A DNA stretch of 64,000 nucleotides from Streptomyces sp. ADI95-17 (GCF_003846175.1 NZ_ML123044.1:812852-876851), one strand, 5' to 3'. Positions 1 to 10,072 are shown, counted from the first letter of the stretch. Numbers and translations are program-made. The notes: a model not told the origin generated them from the sequence alone.

Positions 1-147
1 CTGTGCGGGGTCTGCCGCCTTGTCTCCCCACATCGCCCGGATTGGGTCACCGGGAAGGATGTGGACCATGAGGAAAATAATCAGAGTGGTCCCGATGAAA
101 ACCGGGATCATCTGGAGCAGTCGCCTTGCGACGTAACGCCCCATCAT
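1..147 (-). CDS. Peptide ABC transporter permease (DppB/OppB type), N-terminal part only
   Basis: The reading frame runs off the left edge, so only the first 49 residues are visible. They begin MMGRYVARRLLQM, continue with one hydrophobic segment and reach the motif HILPGDP. This is the usual start of DppB/OppB permeases: a short basic N-terminus, the first membrane helix, then the LPGDP turn at the outer face. Two ATG codons are adjacent (ending at 147 and 144). A GGAGG sits directly upstream, so the second may be the one used. The gene lies downstream of the oligopeptide-binding lipoprotein gene on the same strand, with a hairpin between them. It should form part of a peptide importer together with that lipoprotein and genes outside the window. 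Family assignment is firm and the peptide specificity is unknown. Confidence 0.8.
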   Translation of the reverse strand, partial: MMGRYVARRLLQMIPVFIGTTLIIFLMVHILPGDPIRAMWGDKAADPAQ

Positions 148-236
148 GCCTCCATGCCGTGAGGGGTCGGCGATGGCCTTCTCAGAGTTGTCTCCGCCGC
201 GGGGTGTGGGGGGAGAGCCCCGGGGCATCGCCTACG

Positions 237-278
237 GGCCGGTTCCGCCGCCCCTGAAGAGGAACGGCGGAACCGGCC
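237..278 (-). terminator. Hairpin between the binding-protein and permease genes
   Basis: A perfect 14-bp inverted repeat (GGCCGGTTCCGCCG at 237-250 and its complement at 265-278) with a 14-nt loop lies 15 bp after the stop codon of the oligopeptide-binding gene and 90 bp before the permease start. In this position it may act as a partial terminator that keeps the binding protein more abundant than the membrane subunits. Confidence 0.65.
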
Positions 279-293
279 TTCGGGTCCCGATGC

Positions 294-1937
294 TTACTTC
301 TTGGCCTTGACCTGGACGTCGGTGAAGATCGGGTCGCCGTCCTGGCCGTACACGATCTTGCCGAACACGTTGGTGGACTGGCCCGAGTTGTTCTTGTAGA
401 ACCACAGCGGGATGGCCGGCATGTCGTTCTTCAGGAGCTGCTCGGCGTCCTGGTACATCTTGACGGTCTCGTCGAGCGTCTTCGCCTTGTCGGCCTTCGC
501 GGCGAGGGCGTCGAACTCCTTGTTGGAGTAGCCCGAGGTGTTGCCCGCGGCGGTGGTGCCGTACAGGTCGCGCATGAAGTTCGAGTTGACCGGGTAGTCG
601 AGCACCCAGCCACCGCGGTACATGGACTTGACCTGCTTGTTGTCACGGGCGTTCAGGTCGGCCTGGAAGTCCGGCTTGGAGTCGCCCACGCACTCGACGC
701 CGGTCGCCTTGCGGATGCTGTTGCAGACCGCGTCGACCCACGGCTTGTGGGACTGGTCGGCGTTGAACTGGATCGAGATCTTGTTGCCCGGGACGCCACC
801 GCCGTCCTTGATGAGCTTCTTCGCCTCGGCCGGGTTGTACTTCACGATGTCGCCGAGCGCGCCGGGCTTGTAGCCGAGCACACCGCGGGCGACGAACGAG
901 TCGGCCGGGGTACGGGTGCCGTGCAGCACGGTCTTGGTGATCGTGTCACGGTCGATCGCCATGGACAGACCCTGGATGACCTTGGGGTTGATGTCCTTGA
1001 ACTGGTCCGTGTAGAACGCCGGGACGATCGACTGCACCGCGGAGTACTCGGCGTCGATGGCACGGTCGCCGAGGTCCTGCTTGTAGCTGGTGAGCGACGT
1101 CGTCGGGATCTGCTCGATCCAGTCGAGGTTGTTCGACCGCAGGTCCGAGTACGCGGCGTCGGCGGTGGTGTAGTTCTTGAAGTCGATGCCACCGTTCTTG
1201 GCCTTGTTCGGGCCCTGGTAACCGTCGAACTTCCGGACCTTGATCAGCTTCTTGTGGTCCCACGAGACGAACTTGTAGGGACCGTTGCCGATCGGCTTCT
1301 GGCCGGCGGCGGCCGGGTCCTTGAAGAAGGACTCGGGCAGCGGCGCCCAGACGTCGTAACCCAGCTTGTACGCGAAGTACGAGACCGGGCCGGTCAGGCT
1401 GATCGTGAAGGTGTTGTCGTCGACGATCTTCAGGCCGGACATCTTGTCCGCCTTCGGCTTGCCCTTGGCCGGGTGGACATCCTCGTAGCCCTTGATGTCC
1501 TGGAACCAGCTGGAGTTGGTCTGGTTGTTCTTGACGTTGGCCGACCAGTTCCAGGAGTCCACGAAGGACTTGGAGGTGACCGTGGTGCCGTCGTGGAACT
1601 TCCAGCCCGGCTTGAGCTTGACCGTCCACACGGACGAGTCGGCGTTGGGCGTCACGGACTCGGCGTTGACATACGTGAGCTTGCCGGTGCCGGGCTCGTA
1701 GTCGACCAGGCCGGAGAAGATGGTGCGCAGGACACGGCTGCCCTGGCTCTCCTTGGCGTTCGCCGGCTGCAGCGGGTTCTGCGGCTCTCCGAGCTGGGCG
1801 GTCAGGATCCCGTTCGGGTCCGCCTTCCCGGAGTTCATGCCGCTGTCGCTGTCCTTGTCGTTCCCACCACAGGCAGTCGCGGCCAGGGCGATGATGGCCG
1901 CTCCCGCGACCCACTTGGCGCTCTTGGCACCACGCAT
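294..1937 (-). CDS. Oligopeptide ABC transporter substrate-binding lipoprotein (family 5)
   Basis: The 547-residue product has a type II signal peptide with the lipid-attachment cysteine at residue 23 (context ALAATACGG). It is followed by a full family-5 solute-binding fold that ends about 10 residues from the C-terminus. Family hallmarks include the early PNGILTAQLGEPQNPL region, the VWTVKLKPGWKFHDGT block near residue 105, and GNGPYKF. The start at 1937 is chosen because GAGGAGGAAA lies 3-13 bases upstream of it. An in-frame ATG 15 bases further upstream would have this ribosome site inside the coding region. The protein should sit on the outer membrane face and deliver peptides to the permease encoded next. 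The roughly 500-bp upstream gap gives room for its own promoter. Peptide specificity cannot be told from the sequence. Confidence 0.92.
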   Translation of the reverse strand: MRGAKSAKWVAGAAIIALAATACGGNDKDSDSGMNSGKADPNGILTAQLGEPQNPLQPANAKESQGSRVLRTIFSGLVDYEPGTGKLTYVNAESVTPNADSSVWTVKLKPGWKFHDGTTVTSKSFVDSWNWSANVKNNQTNSSWFQDIKGYEDVHPAKGKPKADKMSGLKIVDDNTFTISLTGPVSYFAYKLGYDVWAPLPESFFKDPAAAGQKPIGNGPYKFVSWDHKKLIKVRKFDGYQGPNKAKNGGIDFKNYTTADAAYSDLRSNNLDWIEQIPTTSLTSYKQDLGDRAIDAEYSAVQSIVPAFYTDQFKDINPKVIQGLSMAIDRDTITKTVLHGTRTPADSFVARGVLGYKPGALGDIVKYNPAEAKKLIKDGGGVPGNKISIQFNADQSHKPWVDAVCNSIRKATGVECVGDSKPDFQADLNARDNKQVKSMYRGGWVLDYPVNSNFMRDLYGTTAAGNTSGYSNKEFDALAAKADKAKTLDETVKMYQDAEQLLKNDMPAIPLWFYKNNSGQSTNVFGKIVYGQDGDPIFTDVQVKAKK

Positions 1938-2377
1938 GGGTTTCCTCCTCATGAGTCCACTTTTGACTACAAGAAGGGCACTGGAGTCGATACACCGACA
2001 CCCCTGACGGTGATCGTTTCAGTGCCCCTAGTGTGCTCGTGAGTCGGCACTCCCCACAGTGCGTGACCCATTGACCCGAGCTCAATGGAGCCAACTATTA
2101 AGTACGACCGGGCTGTAAACCACACTTAAGGGGTCTCGTTTTGACAACATCAAGGAATCGCGATTGCCCAAAATCCGGACAAAGTGATCCCAGACAGACA
2201 CCCTCGAAACGGACCGTTAACGCAGCTTTCGGAGAGCGACGATCGATATGCGGACGGATGGCCGGAGAAAACCACTGGACAACGGCGTGATGAGCCTGCC
2301 GGACGGCGCTCTTCCGCGTCCATCCGGTTGCTGATGCACACCGATGCGCTCCGACGAACCCTCGGCCCGGCGCACGG
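1938..2377 (-). promoter_or_regulatory. Upstream region of the oligopeptide-binding gene
   Basis: This 440-bp stretch holds no convincing gene. It contains the strong ribosome site at 1941-1950 and, on the minus strand, A/T-rich hexamers around 2090-2150 (TTTACA, TTGTCA, TAATAG) that could form promoter elements. Their spacing is not ideal, so no precise promoter is claimed. Confidence 0.3.
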
Positions 2378-2419
2378 CGGGGCCCGGCCCCCCGTCAACT
2401 GACGGAAGGCCGGGCCCCG
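2378..2419 (-). terminator. Terminator of typA
   Basis: A perfect 12-bp stem (CGGGGCCCGGCC at 2378-2389 with its complement at 2408-2419) and an 18-nt loop start 36 bp beyond the typA stop codon. Confidence 0.75.
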
Positions 2420-2454
2420 TTGATACGCGTGGGCGCCGAACGCCCGGTGTCAGG

Positions 2455-4326
<1,872 letters not shown>

Positions 4327-4824
4327 GGGTGGCTTGCGCTTCTCTCGGATCGTGGGATCAGGCGTCTAAGTCGGTCTCAAGTCCTCGTACGCCCGCCGGG
4401 CGGACGCGCCACGGCTCGTCCAATGGTACGGGGCTGGCGCCGCCGCGGCTTCCCGGGCGAGTCCTACCGGCCTCGGGACGGGCCTCCGGGCGGTCCGCCG
4501 GGCCCGCTCGGACGACAGACGCGCAGCGTGCGGACGAGTGCCGCACGGGAGGTGAAAGCCCGTGTCCGCCTCCTGTTTCCGCCTCCGCGACCGGTTCTTC
4601 CGGAGAATTTCACCGGGCGTCACGTCCGCGGCCCCGCGGACGGAGAAGACGGACGGAGAAGACAGAGGCGGAGACGGGGACGGGGAGGCGGACACGGGAC
4701 TTGCACGGCTTCGGAGGTGGGGCTCCGAAGCGGAATCTCCGAGAGGCCGGAGCAGGGGCTCCGGGGTGGGGGGTCTCAGAGGTGGGGGGATCGAGCGGCC
4801 ACCCGCGTCAACGGGTAGCGACGA
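4327..4824. other. Intergenic stretch upstream of typA
   Basis: About 500 bp without a credible gene. Frames open on both strands are Arg/Gly/Pro-rich and lack homology signs or a good ribosome site. The part next to typA (4327-4400) is the likely promoter and leader. A G-rich run at 4660-4800 shows no clear symmetry. Confidence 0.5.
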
Positions 4825-4855
4825 CCTTGCCCGCCGGGCAAGCCGGCGGGCAAGG
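4825..4855 (-). terminator. Terminator of the LpqW-like lipoprotein gene
   Basis: A perfect 13-bp stem (CCTTGCCCGCCGG, 4825-4837, with its complement at 4843-4855) with a 5-nt loop lies about 40 bp after the stop codon. Confidence 0.8.
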
Positions 4856-4896
4856 GATTTGAGCCAGTTCTGAGCTTCCGGCCCTCTTCTGACCTG

Positions 4897-7281
4897 CTAC
4901 TTCTTCTTGTTCGCCGGGGCTCCGGCGGCCTGCGGCTTCTTGAAACCGATGTCCTGGTAGTGGGGTGTCGCGAAGCCGAAGGCGCCGACGTTCGCCAGTT
5001 TCCTGTTCGCCGCCACCAGCTGCGGGCGCTGGTAGAGCGGAATGGATCCGGCGGCGGCCCAGATCCGGGCGTCGGCCTGCTTCATCAGATCCCGGGCGGC
5101 GTCCTCGTCCAGCTCCGAGACGGCCTGGTCGAAGAGCTGGTCGATGTGGTCGGTGCCGACCCTGGTGTAGTTCTGCTCGACCAGCAGCGAGCCGTCGGTG
5201 GCGGGCACCGGCTTGGCGAAGATCGGACGGTCGTCGGTGGCCGGGTAGGCGGTGGCGGGCCAGGAGTACAGGGCCAGGTCGTAGTCGCCGGAGGCGATGT
5301 GGTCCTGGAAGTAGCTCTCGTCGGAGACCTTGGTGATCTCCGTACGGATGCCGACCGATTCGAGCATCGCCGAGATCTTGTCCCCGACGCTGCGCAGCGG
5401 CTCCGAACCGGGACCGGACGGCAGGACGAAGCGCAGGGTCAGCGGCTTGCCGTCCTTGCCGAGCGGACCGCGGCGCCCGTCGGCCGCCGGTGCGGGGGCC
5501 GCGGTGCCGGCGGGGGCGTACGCGCCGGCGGCGCCTCCCGGCCGCTTGTCCTGGGCGGTGACCCTTGAGGGGACGTCCTCCGAGATGCCGGACTCGGAGA
5601 GGTAGCCGGCCTGGCGCAGCAGTGCGGAGCTGTGGAACGCAGCGGCGGGGGCGGGGGCCAGTACGTGGGTGGCGCCGCCCGCCGGGTCGCCGCCGCCGGG
5701 CTTGTCGTCGTCGCCGACGATGTACAGGCCGTCGTCGAGGGCGGGCTCGCGCCGGTCCGCGCCGTCGCCGGTCTTGCCGTCGGTGCTGCCCGCCTTCCCG
5801 GCGGCCGTGCCCGTCCCCTTCTTTTCCGCGTCCTTCTTCGCAGCCTTGCCGGCCTCCTTCTCCGCGTCCTTCTTACCGGCCTCGCTGCCCGCCTTGGTGC
5901 CGTCCGACTTCTTGACCGCACCCTCCGGCGTCCAGCCCGCGTCGGCCAGCAGCGCCTGCGCCACCTCGGTGTCCTGGCCGCCGAGCGCGTCGCTGCTGTC
6001 CTTGTACGCGGGCTGCCCGGCCAGCGCCAGATGGCTGCCGAGCGGCCGCGCGGGCAGGCCGAGCGGCCTCAGCACGGTGTCCACGAGTTCCTGGCGGTCC
6101 AGGGCGCGGGCGACCGCCCGGCGTACCCGGTCGTCGGCGAGCGGACCGGACTCGCCGTTCAGCGCGAGCTGGGTGTAGGCGGGATCCAGCGACTTGCGCA
6201 CCACATAGGCGCGCAGCCCGGCCTGCTCGGCGGCGTACGCGTCGGCGGCGGCCCGGGTCTTCTTCCTGGCGGCCCGCGCGGCGGCCGCGGCCTTGGCGTT
6301 CGAGCCGTGCGCCACCGCCCAGGCGCGCAGGGCAGCGGCCGGGCCCTCCCCCGCGCCGGGTCCCTGGGCGAGCGGCTGCCCGTCGGCTCCCTTGCCGCCG
6401 GCCGCCTGCGCGATCCGGTGGGCCGCGGCGGCGTCCACGTCGGCCACGTCGACCCGGCCCGCCGCCAGGGCCTCGGTCCGGTCCCCGGTGGCGACGGCCC
6501 GGAAGACCAGTGAGTCGAGCTTGGCCGGGCTCCCCCACCAGCGCGGGTTGCGGACCAGCGTGACCTCGCCCGTCGCCTTGTCCACACCGCGCAGCCGGAA
6601 CGGTCCCGAGGTGGCCTTCAGGGTGGTCCGGGCCCCGTCGTTGAAGGCGTCCGGGGAGCCGGTCACGTCCTTCGGGTAGAGCGGGGAGAACAGCGAGCGC
6701 CAGTCCGCGTACGGCTTGGCGAAAGTGACCCGTACCTCAAGGTCGTCGGCGCCGCGCTCGATCTTCTCGATGCGCTCGTAGCCGGCGTTGCGGGCGGTCC
6801 AGAACGCCGAGTCCTTGCCGCTCAGCGCCCGCCACTGGGCGACGAAGTCGGGCGCCCCGATCTCCCGGCCGTCGCTCCACACCGCCTGCTGGTTGAGCCG
6901 GTAGAGCACCACCTGCCGGGGCTCGCTCTCGACCACCTTCGCGGACTCCAGATAGTCCGGGTTGAGCTGCGGCCGGCCCTTGGCGTCCAGCGGGAAGAGC
7001 GTCGGCAGCAGGGCGCCGGTGATCCGGGTGGTGGTGGCGTCGGCATCCGCCTGGAAGGCGTTGAGGGTGGTGGGCAGGGCATCGACGGCCCAGTTGACCG
7101 TGCCGCCCTCGGCGACCATGCTCCGGCCGGCGACCGCTACGTCCTGGGGGGCCGTCGCACCGGTCGCGCCGTCGTCGGAGCTGCAGCCGGCCAGCACGGG
7201 GAGCGTCAGCACACCCGTCGTGAGGAGCGCGAGGGAGCGGCGCTTGCGGGCCGTCCCGCGCGGGACGGCGACGTGGGACAT
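4897..7281 (-). CDS. Family-5 substrate-binding lipoprotein, LpqW-like
   Basis: The 794-residue product has a lipobox (LPVLAGC, Cys33) and a family-5 solute-binding fold. No permease or ATPase gene is near it. Next to typA, it occupies the position of lpqW in mycobacteria, where LpqW is not a classical importer subunit but influences lipomannan/lipoarabinomannan synthesis. Two segments interrupt the fold. One is Ala/Gly-rich (about 297-350). The other is Lys/Ala/Glu-rich, then Pro/Ala-rich (about 457-612, for example EAGKAAKKDAEKK). Without them the length would approach a usual family-5 protein. The start at 7281 is preceded by GGAGG at 8-base spacing. An upstream in-frame ATG at 7320 lacks such a site. 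The LpqW link rests on synteny and family, not on measured similarity. Confidence 0.8.
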   Translation of the reverse strand: MSHVAVPRGTARKRRSLALLTTGVLTLPVLAGCSSDDGATGATAPQDVAVAGRSMVAEGGTVNWAVDALPTTLNAFQADADATTTRITGALLPTLFPLDAKGRPQLNPDYLESAKVVESEPRQVVLYRLNQQAVWSDGREIGAPDFVAQWRALSGKDSAFWTARNAGYERIEKIERGADDLEVRVTFAKPYADWRSLFSPLYPKDVTGSPDAFNDGARTTLKATSGPFRLRGVDKATGEVTLVRNPRWWGSPAKLDSLVFRAVATGDRTEALAAGRVDVADVDAAAAHRIAQAAGGKGADGQPLAQGPGAGEGPAAALRAWAVAHGSNAKAAAAARAARKKTRAAADAYAAEQAGLRAYVVRKSLDPAYTQLALNGESGPLADDRVRRAVARALDRQELVDTVLRPLGLPARPLGSHLALAGQPAYKDSSDALGGQDTEVAQALLADAGWTPEGAVKKSDGTKAGSEAGKKDAEKEAGKAAKKDAEKKGTGTAAGKAGSTDGKTGDGADRREPALDDGLYIVGDDDKPGGGDPAGGATHVLAPAPAAAFHSSALLRQAGYLSESGISEDVPSRVTAQDKRPGGAAGAYAPAGTAAPAPAADGRRGPLGKDGKPLTLRFVLPSGPGSEPLRSVGDKISAMLESVGIRTEITKVSDESYFQDHIASGDYDLALYSWPATAYPATDDRPIFAKPVPATDGSLLVEQNYTRVGTDHIDQLFDQAVSELDEDAARDLMKQADARIWAAAGSIPLYQRPQLVAANRKLANVGAFGFATPHYQDIGFKKPQAAGAPANKKK

Positions 7282-7504
7282 GGCTGATACCTCCGGGGCC
7301 GGCCCGACCCACCCGTCCACGGGTGTGCCAGATTGTGCGTTTCTGGTGGCATATGCAGTTGATCACACGATTCCTTCCGTCCACTGAAGGCGCCCCCGCG
7401 CGGGCGGGGGCGCAGACACGGCGCGACGGCACCGAACCTCACCCGTGCGGCGGAGCACCCCGGTCTGCCGCGCCGCACGGGAGCCGGACGGGCCGGCCTC
7501 GGGA

Positions 7505-7537
7505 AACGTTCACCGGGAAGCGCTCCCGGTGAACGTT
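7505..7537 (-). terminator. Terminator after the isochorismatase-like gene
   Basis: A perfect 14-bp stem (AACGTTCACCGGGA at 7505-7518, complement at 7524-7537) with a 5-nt loop lies about 100 bp beyond the stop of the minus-strand hydrolase gene. Confidence 0.75.
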
Positions 7538-7579
7538 CCTCGGGAATCGCCCCGGGAATCGAGGGATCAGTCGGCCACG

Positions 7580-7647
7580 GTGATCAGCCGAGCGTGGTGA
7601 CCAGCCGAGCGTGGTGACCAGCCGAGCGTGGCGATCAGCCGAGCAGC
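7580..7647. repeat. Four 17-bp tandem repeats across a stop codon
   Basis: Units at 7580-7596, 7597-7613, 7614-7630 and 7631-7647 share the pattern GTGACCAGCCGAGCGTG with one to four changes. The last unit contains the stop codon (7635-7637) and final codons of the isochorismatase-like gene. The array therefore appears to be an expansion of that gene's 3' end. Confidence 0.85.
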
Positions 7648-8186
7648 GCGACGATCGCCTCCGTCGTGTCCGTCTCGCCCAGGCGCGGGAAGATCTTCTC
7701 GACGCTGTTGCGGTGCGCGTCGGCGTCCATGTCGGTGACCGCGTCCGTGGCGATCGTGACGTTGTAGCCGTGCTCGTACGCCGAGCGTGCGGTGGACTCG
7801 ACGCCGATGCTGGTCGCGATACCGGCCAGGACGACTTGGGTGATGCCGCCGCGGCGCAGCCGGAGGTCCAGGTCGGTGCCGTGGAAGGCGCCCCAGGTGC
7901 GCTTGGTGACCACGATGTCGCCGTCGCGCGGGCCGAGCTCGGGCACGATGTCCGCCCAGTCGGCGGGCGGCCGTCCGTCTCCCATCGGGTTCTCGTTGCG
8001 GCCGGGGGCGCCGTCGACGACATGGACCAGGACGACCGGGAGGCCCTTGGCGCGGAAGGCTTCGGCGAGGGCGACGGAGTTGGCGACGATGCCGGCGACG
8101 GGGTGGGCGGTCTCCCGGCCGACGATGCCCTTCTGGAGGTCGATGACGACCAGGGCGGTCCTCGGGTCCAGGGTGGTGGCGGTCAT
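7635..8186 (-). CDS. Isochorismatase-like hydrolase lacking the catalytic cysteine
   Basis: The 183-residue protein has the complete isochorismatase fold: TALVVIDLQKG with the conserved Asp near residue 16, the VVTKRTWGAF segment with the conserved Lys, and the ATSIGVESTARSAYEHG loop. In amidohydrolases of this superfamily the last loop carries the nucleophilic Cys (pattern T-x-x-C-V). Here that position is Gly. True isochorismatases also do without it, so a vinyl-ether hydrolase role or an altered chemistry is possible. The start at 8186 has AGGAG seven bases upstream. The gene follows a marR gene on the same strand after 173 bp that contain a hairpin, so co-regulation is likely but co-transcription is uncertain. 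The substrate is unknown. Confidence 0.85.
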   Translation of the reverse strand: MTATTLDPRTALVVIDLQKGIVGRETAHPVAGIVANSVALAEAFRAKGLPVVLVHVVDGAPGRNENPMGDGRPPADWADIVPELGPRDGDIVVTKRTWGAFHGTDLDLRLRRGGITQVVLAGIATSIGVESTARSAYEHGYNVTIATDAVTDMDADAHRNSVEKIFPRLGETDTTEAIVALLG

Positions 8187-8314
8187 GGTGATGCTCCTGT
8201 GCGGTGGGTGAAGGGTGGGAATTCGGGTACGGGGCGGCGCTGCGGGCAACGGGCGCGGGCAGCTGCCCGGCGGGGACTCACGTACGGGGCCGTCGCGGCC
8301 GTCTGCCCGGTACG

Positions 8315-8337
8315 CCTGGGCCGGGGCCCGGCCCAGG
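8315..8337 (-). terminator. Hairpin after marR
   Basis: A 23-bp perfect palindrome (CCTGGGCCGGG, one base, then its complement) lies 23 bp after the marR stop codon. A second short inverted repeat, GGCCCCG/CGGGGCC, abuts it at 8336-8352. It probably terminates or attenuates marR transcription ahead of the hydrolase gene. Confidence 0.55.
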
Positions 8338-8359
8338 CCCCGTGCCGGGGCCTGGGACA

Positions 8360-8839
8360 TCACTCCCCGGTCAGCCGGTCGATCAGCTCGACGGCCTCGG
8401 CGACGGTGCGCCGCTCGGCCCCGTCGAGCCCGGCCGCGATGGCCTCGGCCAGCCAGTCGTGCTTCGCCGCCCGGACCTCGGCGAGCGATGCGGCCCCGGC
8501 CGCCGTCAGCGACATCACCGCCTTGCGGCCGTCGGCCGGATCCGGCGCGCGCTCGACGAGCCCCTGGCTCTCCAGCGCGCCGAGCGTCAGCCGCATGGAC
8601 TGCGGGCGCACGTACTCCGCGCGGGCCAGCGCGGCCGTGGTGGCCGGTCCCTCCCGGTCCAGCCGGGCCAGCACCGAGCGCTGCGTCGGCGTGAGCAGGC
8701 CGCCCGACGACGTACTGCGCAGCCGACGCAGCAGCCGGCCGACCACGGCCGCGAGCCGGGTCGCCAGCTCCTCGGCACTCGGCTCGGCGGACGACGCGGC
8801 GCGACGGCCCGAGGGGGTGGTTCCAGTGGGTTCCGGCAT
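8360..8839 (-). CDS. MarR-family transcriptional regulator
   Basis: The 159-residue product has the winged helix-turn-helix of MarR proteins. The helix segment is TPTQRSVLARLDREG, then the recognition region TAALARAEYVRPQSMRLTLGALESQG, then the wing VERAPDPADGRKA, followed by the dimerisation helices. The ATG at 8839 follows GGGGG only one base away. An upstream TTG in the same frame would run through the operator, so ATG is preferred; a leaderless or near-leaderless message is possible. A 19-bp inverted repeat 14 bp upstream looks like its own operator. The neighbouring isochorismatase-like gene is the natural target. The inducer is unknown. Confidence 0.9.
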   Translation of the reverse strand: MPEPTGTTPSGRRAASSAEPSAEELATRLAAVVGRLLRRLRSTSSGGLLTPTQRSVLARLDREGPATTAALARAEYVRPQSMRLTLGALESQGLVERAPDPADGRKAVMSLTAAGAASLAEVRAAKHDWLAEAIAAGLDGAERRTVAEAVELIDRLTGE

Positions 8840-8852
8840 GCCCCCAACGTAA

Positions 8853-8871
8853 AAGGTGCACAGGGCACCTT
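8853..8871. promoter_or_regulatory. Putative MarR operator
   Basis: The perfect inverted repeat AAGGTGC-N5-GCACCTT lies 14-32 bp upstream of the marR start. Position, length and symmetry fit a dimeric MarR-family site used for autoregulation. Confidence 0.6.
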
Positions 8872-9010
8872 GCAAGGTTGCCTGTCTTCATTTTGGGTGG
8901 TCTTGCCCGTCACGCGGCCCGCGATCTAGGGTGAATGCGCTTTCAGAAGAGGGTCGGTACATGCAACAGCAGGTGCTTCGGTACAGAACAAGAAGCGGAC
9001 GGTCGGTCGA

Positions 9011-10066
9011 GTGAGCGCCCCAACGGTGTACGACGTCGCCGAGCGGTCGGGCGTCTCCATTGCCACGGTCTCGCGGGTCTACCGCACCCCCGATTCGGTA
9101 CGCGCCCAGACCCGTGAGCGGGTCCTCGAAGCCGCCCGCCAGCTCGGTTACGTACCCAGCGGGAACGCCCGCGGTCTGGCCAGCCGGACCACCGGTGTGC
9201 TCGGTCTCTGCTTCCCCGACTACGCCGACCCCGACGCCGAGGCCGACGCGGAGGCGGACAGCGACGCCGACGACGCGGTGATGCTCTACTCCGACCAGAT
9301 CATCCGGGGCATGGAACGGGCGGCACGTCGGCACGGTTACGCGCTGCTGATCGCCGCCTCGCTGGAGGGCGGCCCGGAGAGCCTCGTCGCGAAGGTCGCG
9401 GGACGGGTCGACGGCTTCGCCGTGCTGGCGCAGACCGTGCCGACCGAGGACCTCGAAGTGATATCGCGCCGGCTCCCGGTGGTGATGATCGCCGGCCCCC
9501 GCGAGATCGACCACCTCGACCACATCGTCGTCGCGAACGCCGACGGCGAGCGCGAACTGGCCCGCCATCTGATCGAGGACCACGGGCTGCGCCGGCTCGC
9601 CTTCGTCGGCGGCGAGGTGGAGTCGCCGGACGCCGAGGCGCGGTTCCTCGGTTTCCGGCAGGCGTGCCGCGACGCCGGACTTCCGGTGCCGGACGCGCCC
9701 GACCTGCGGGCCGAGATGATGACGCAGGCCGAGGGCGCGCGGACCGCGGAGGAGCTGCTCGACCGGGACGGCGAACGGCCGCAGGGGGTGCTCTTCGCCA
9801 ACGACCAGATGGCGGTGGGCGCGCTGCGCGCGCTGGAGCGGCGCGGGGTGCGGGTGCCCGAGGACATCGCGGTGACCGGCTTCGACGGAATTCCGCTGAG
9901 CCGGATCGTCCGGCCGCCGCTGACGACCGTACGCCAGCCGATCCGTCAACTCGGCGAGCAGGCAGTGGAGTTGCTGGTCCAGAGGCTGGGCAACAGCGGC
10001 AGCGAGCCGGTGTCACTGATGCTCCCGGTGTCCCTGATCCGCCGCGCCAGCTGCGGCTGCGGCTGA
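9011..10066 (+). CDS. LacI-family transcriptional regulator
   Basis: The 351-residue protein starts (GTG) directly with the LacI DNA-binding domain: VYDVAERSGVSIATVSRVYR at residues 6-25 and the hinge helix near 55. A periplasmic-binding-like sensor domain follows, with GVLFANDQMAVGALRALERRGV and DIAVTGFDGIPLSRIVRPPLTTVRQP. The last two are typical of sugar-responsive members. An acidic run of about 19 residues (71-89, Asp/Glu/Ala only over most of its length) interrupts the link to the sensor domain, which is unusual. The regulator heads the carbohydrate locus that follows. The esterase gene between it and the transporter operon is on the opposite strand. It probably controls the 11.1-kb divergent promoter region, an inference from position. 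Confidence 0.93.
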   Translation: MSAPTVYDVAERSGVSIATVSRVYRTPDSVRAQTRERVLEAARQLGYVPSGNARGLASRTTGVLGLCFPDYADPDAEADAEADSDADDAVMLYSDQIIRGMERAARRHGYALLIAASLEGGPESLVAKVAGRVDGFAVLAQTVPTEDLEVISRRLPVVMIAGPREIDHLDHIVVANADGERELARHLIEDHGLRRLAFVGGEVESPDAEARFLGFRQACRDAGLPVPDAPDLRAEMMTQAEGARTAEELLDRDGERPQGVLFANDQMAVGALRALERRGVRVPEDIAVTGFDGIPLSRIVRPPLTTVRQPIRQLGEQAVELLVQRLGNSGSEPVSLMLPVSLIRRASCGCG

Positions 10067-10072
10067 CGGGAA

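Noticed and set aside
1..1937. bldK (developmental oligopeptide importer) locus
   Set aside because: Only one permease start and one binding protein are visible. The neighbouring typA and LpqW-like genes do not identify it as bldK, so the specific name was not used.
747..2042. Plus-strand frame of over 400 codons opposite the oligopeptide-binding gene
   Set aside because: Antisense shadow. The minus-strand gene has a signal peptide, family motifs and ribosome site.
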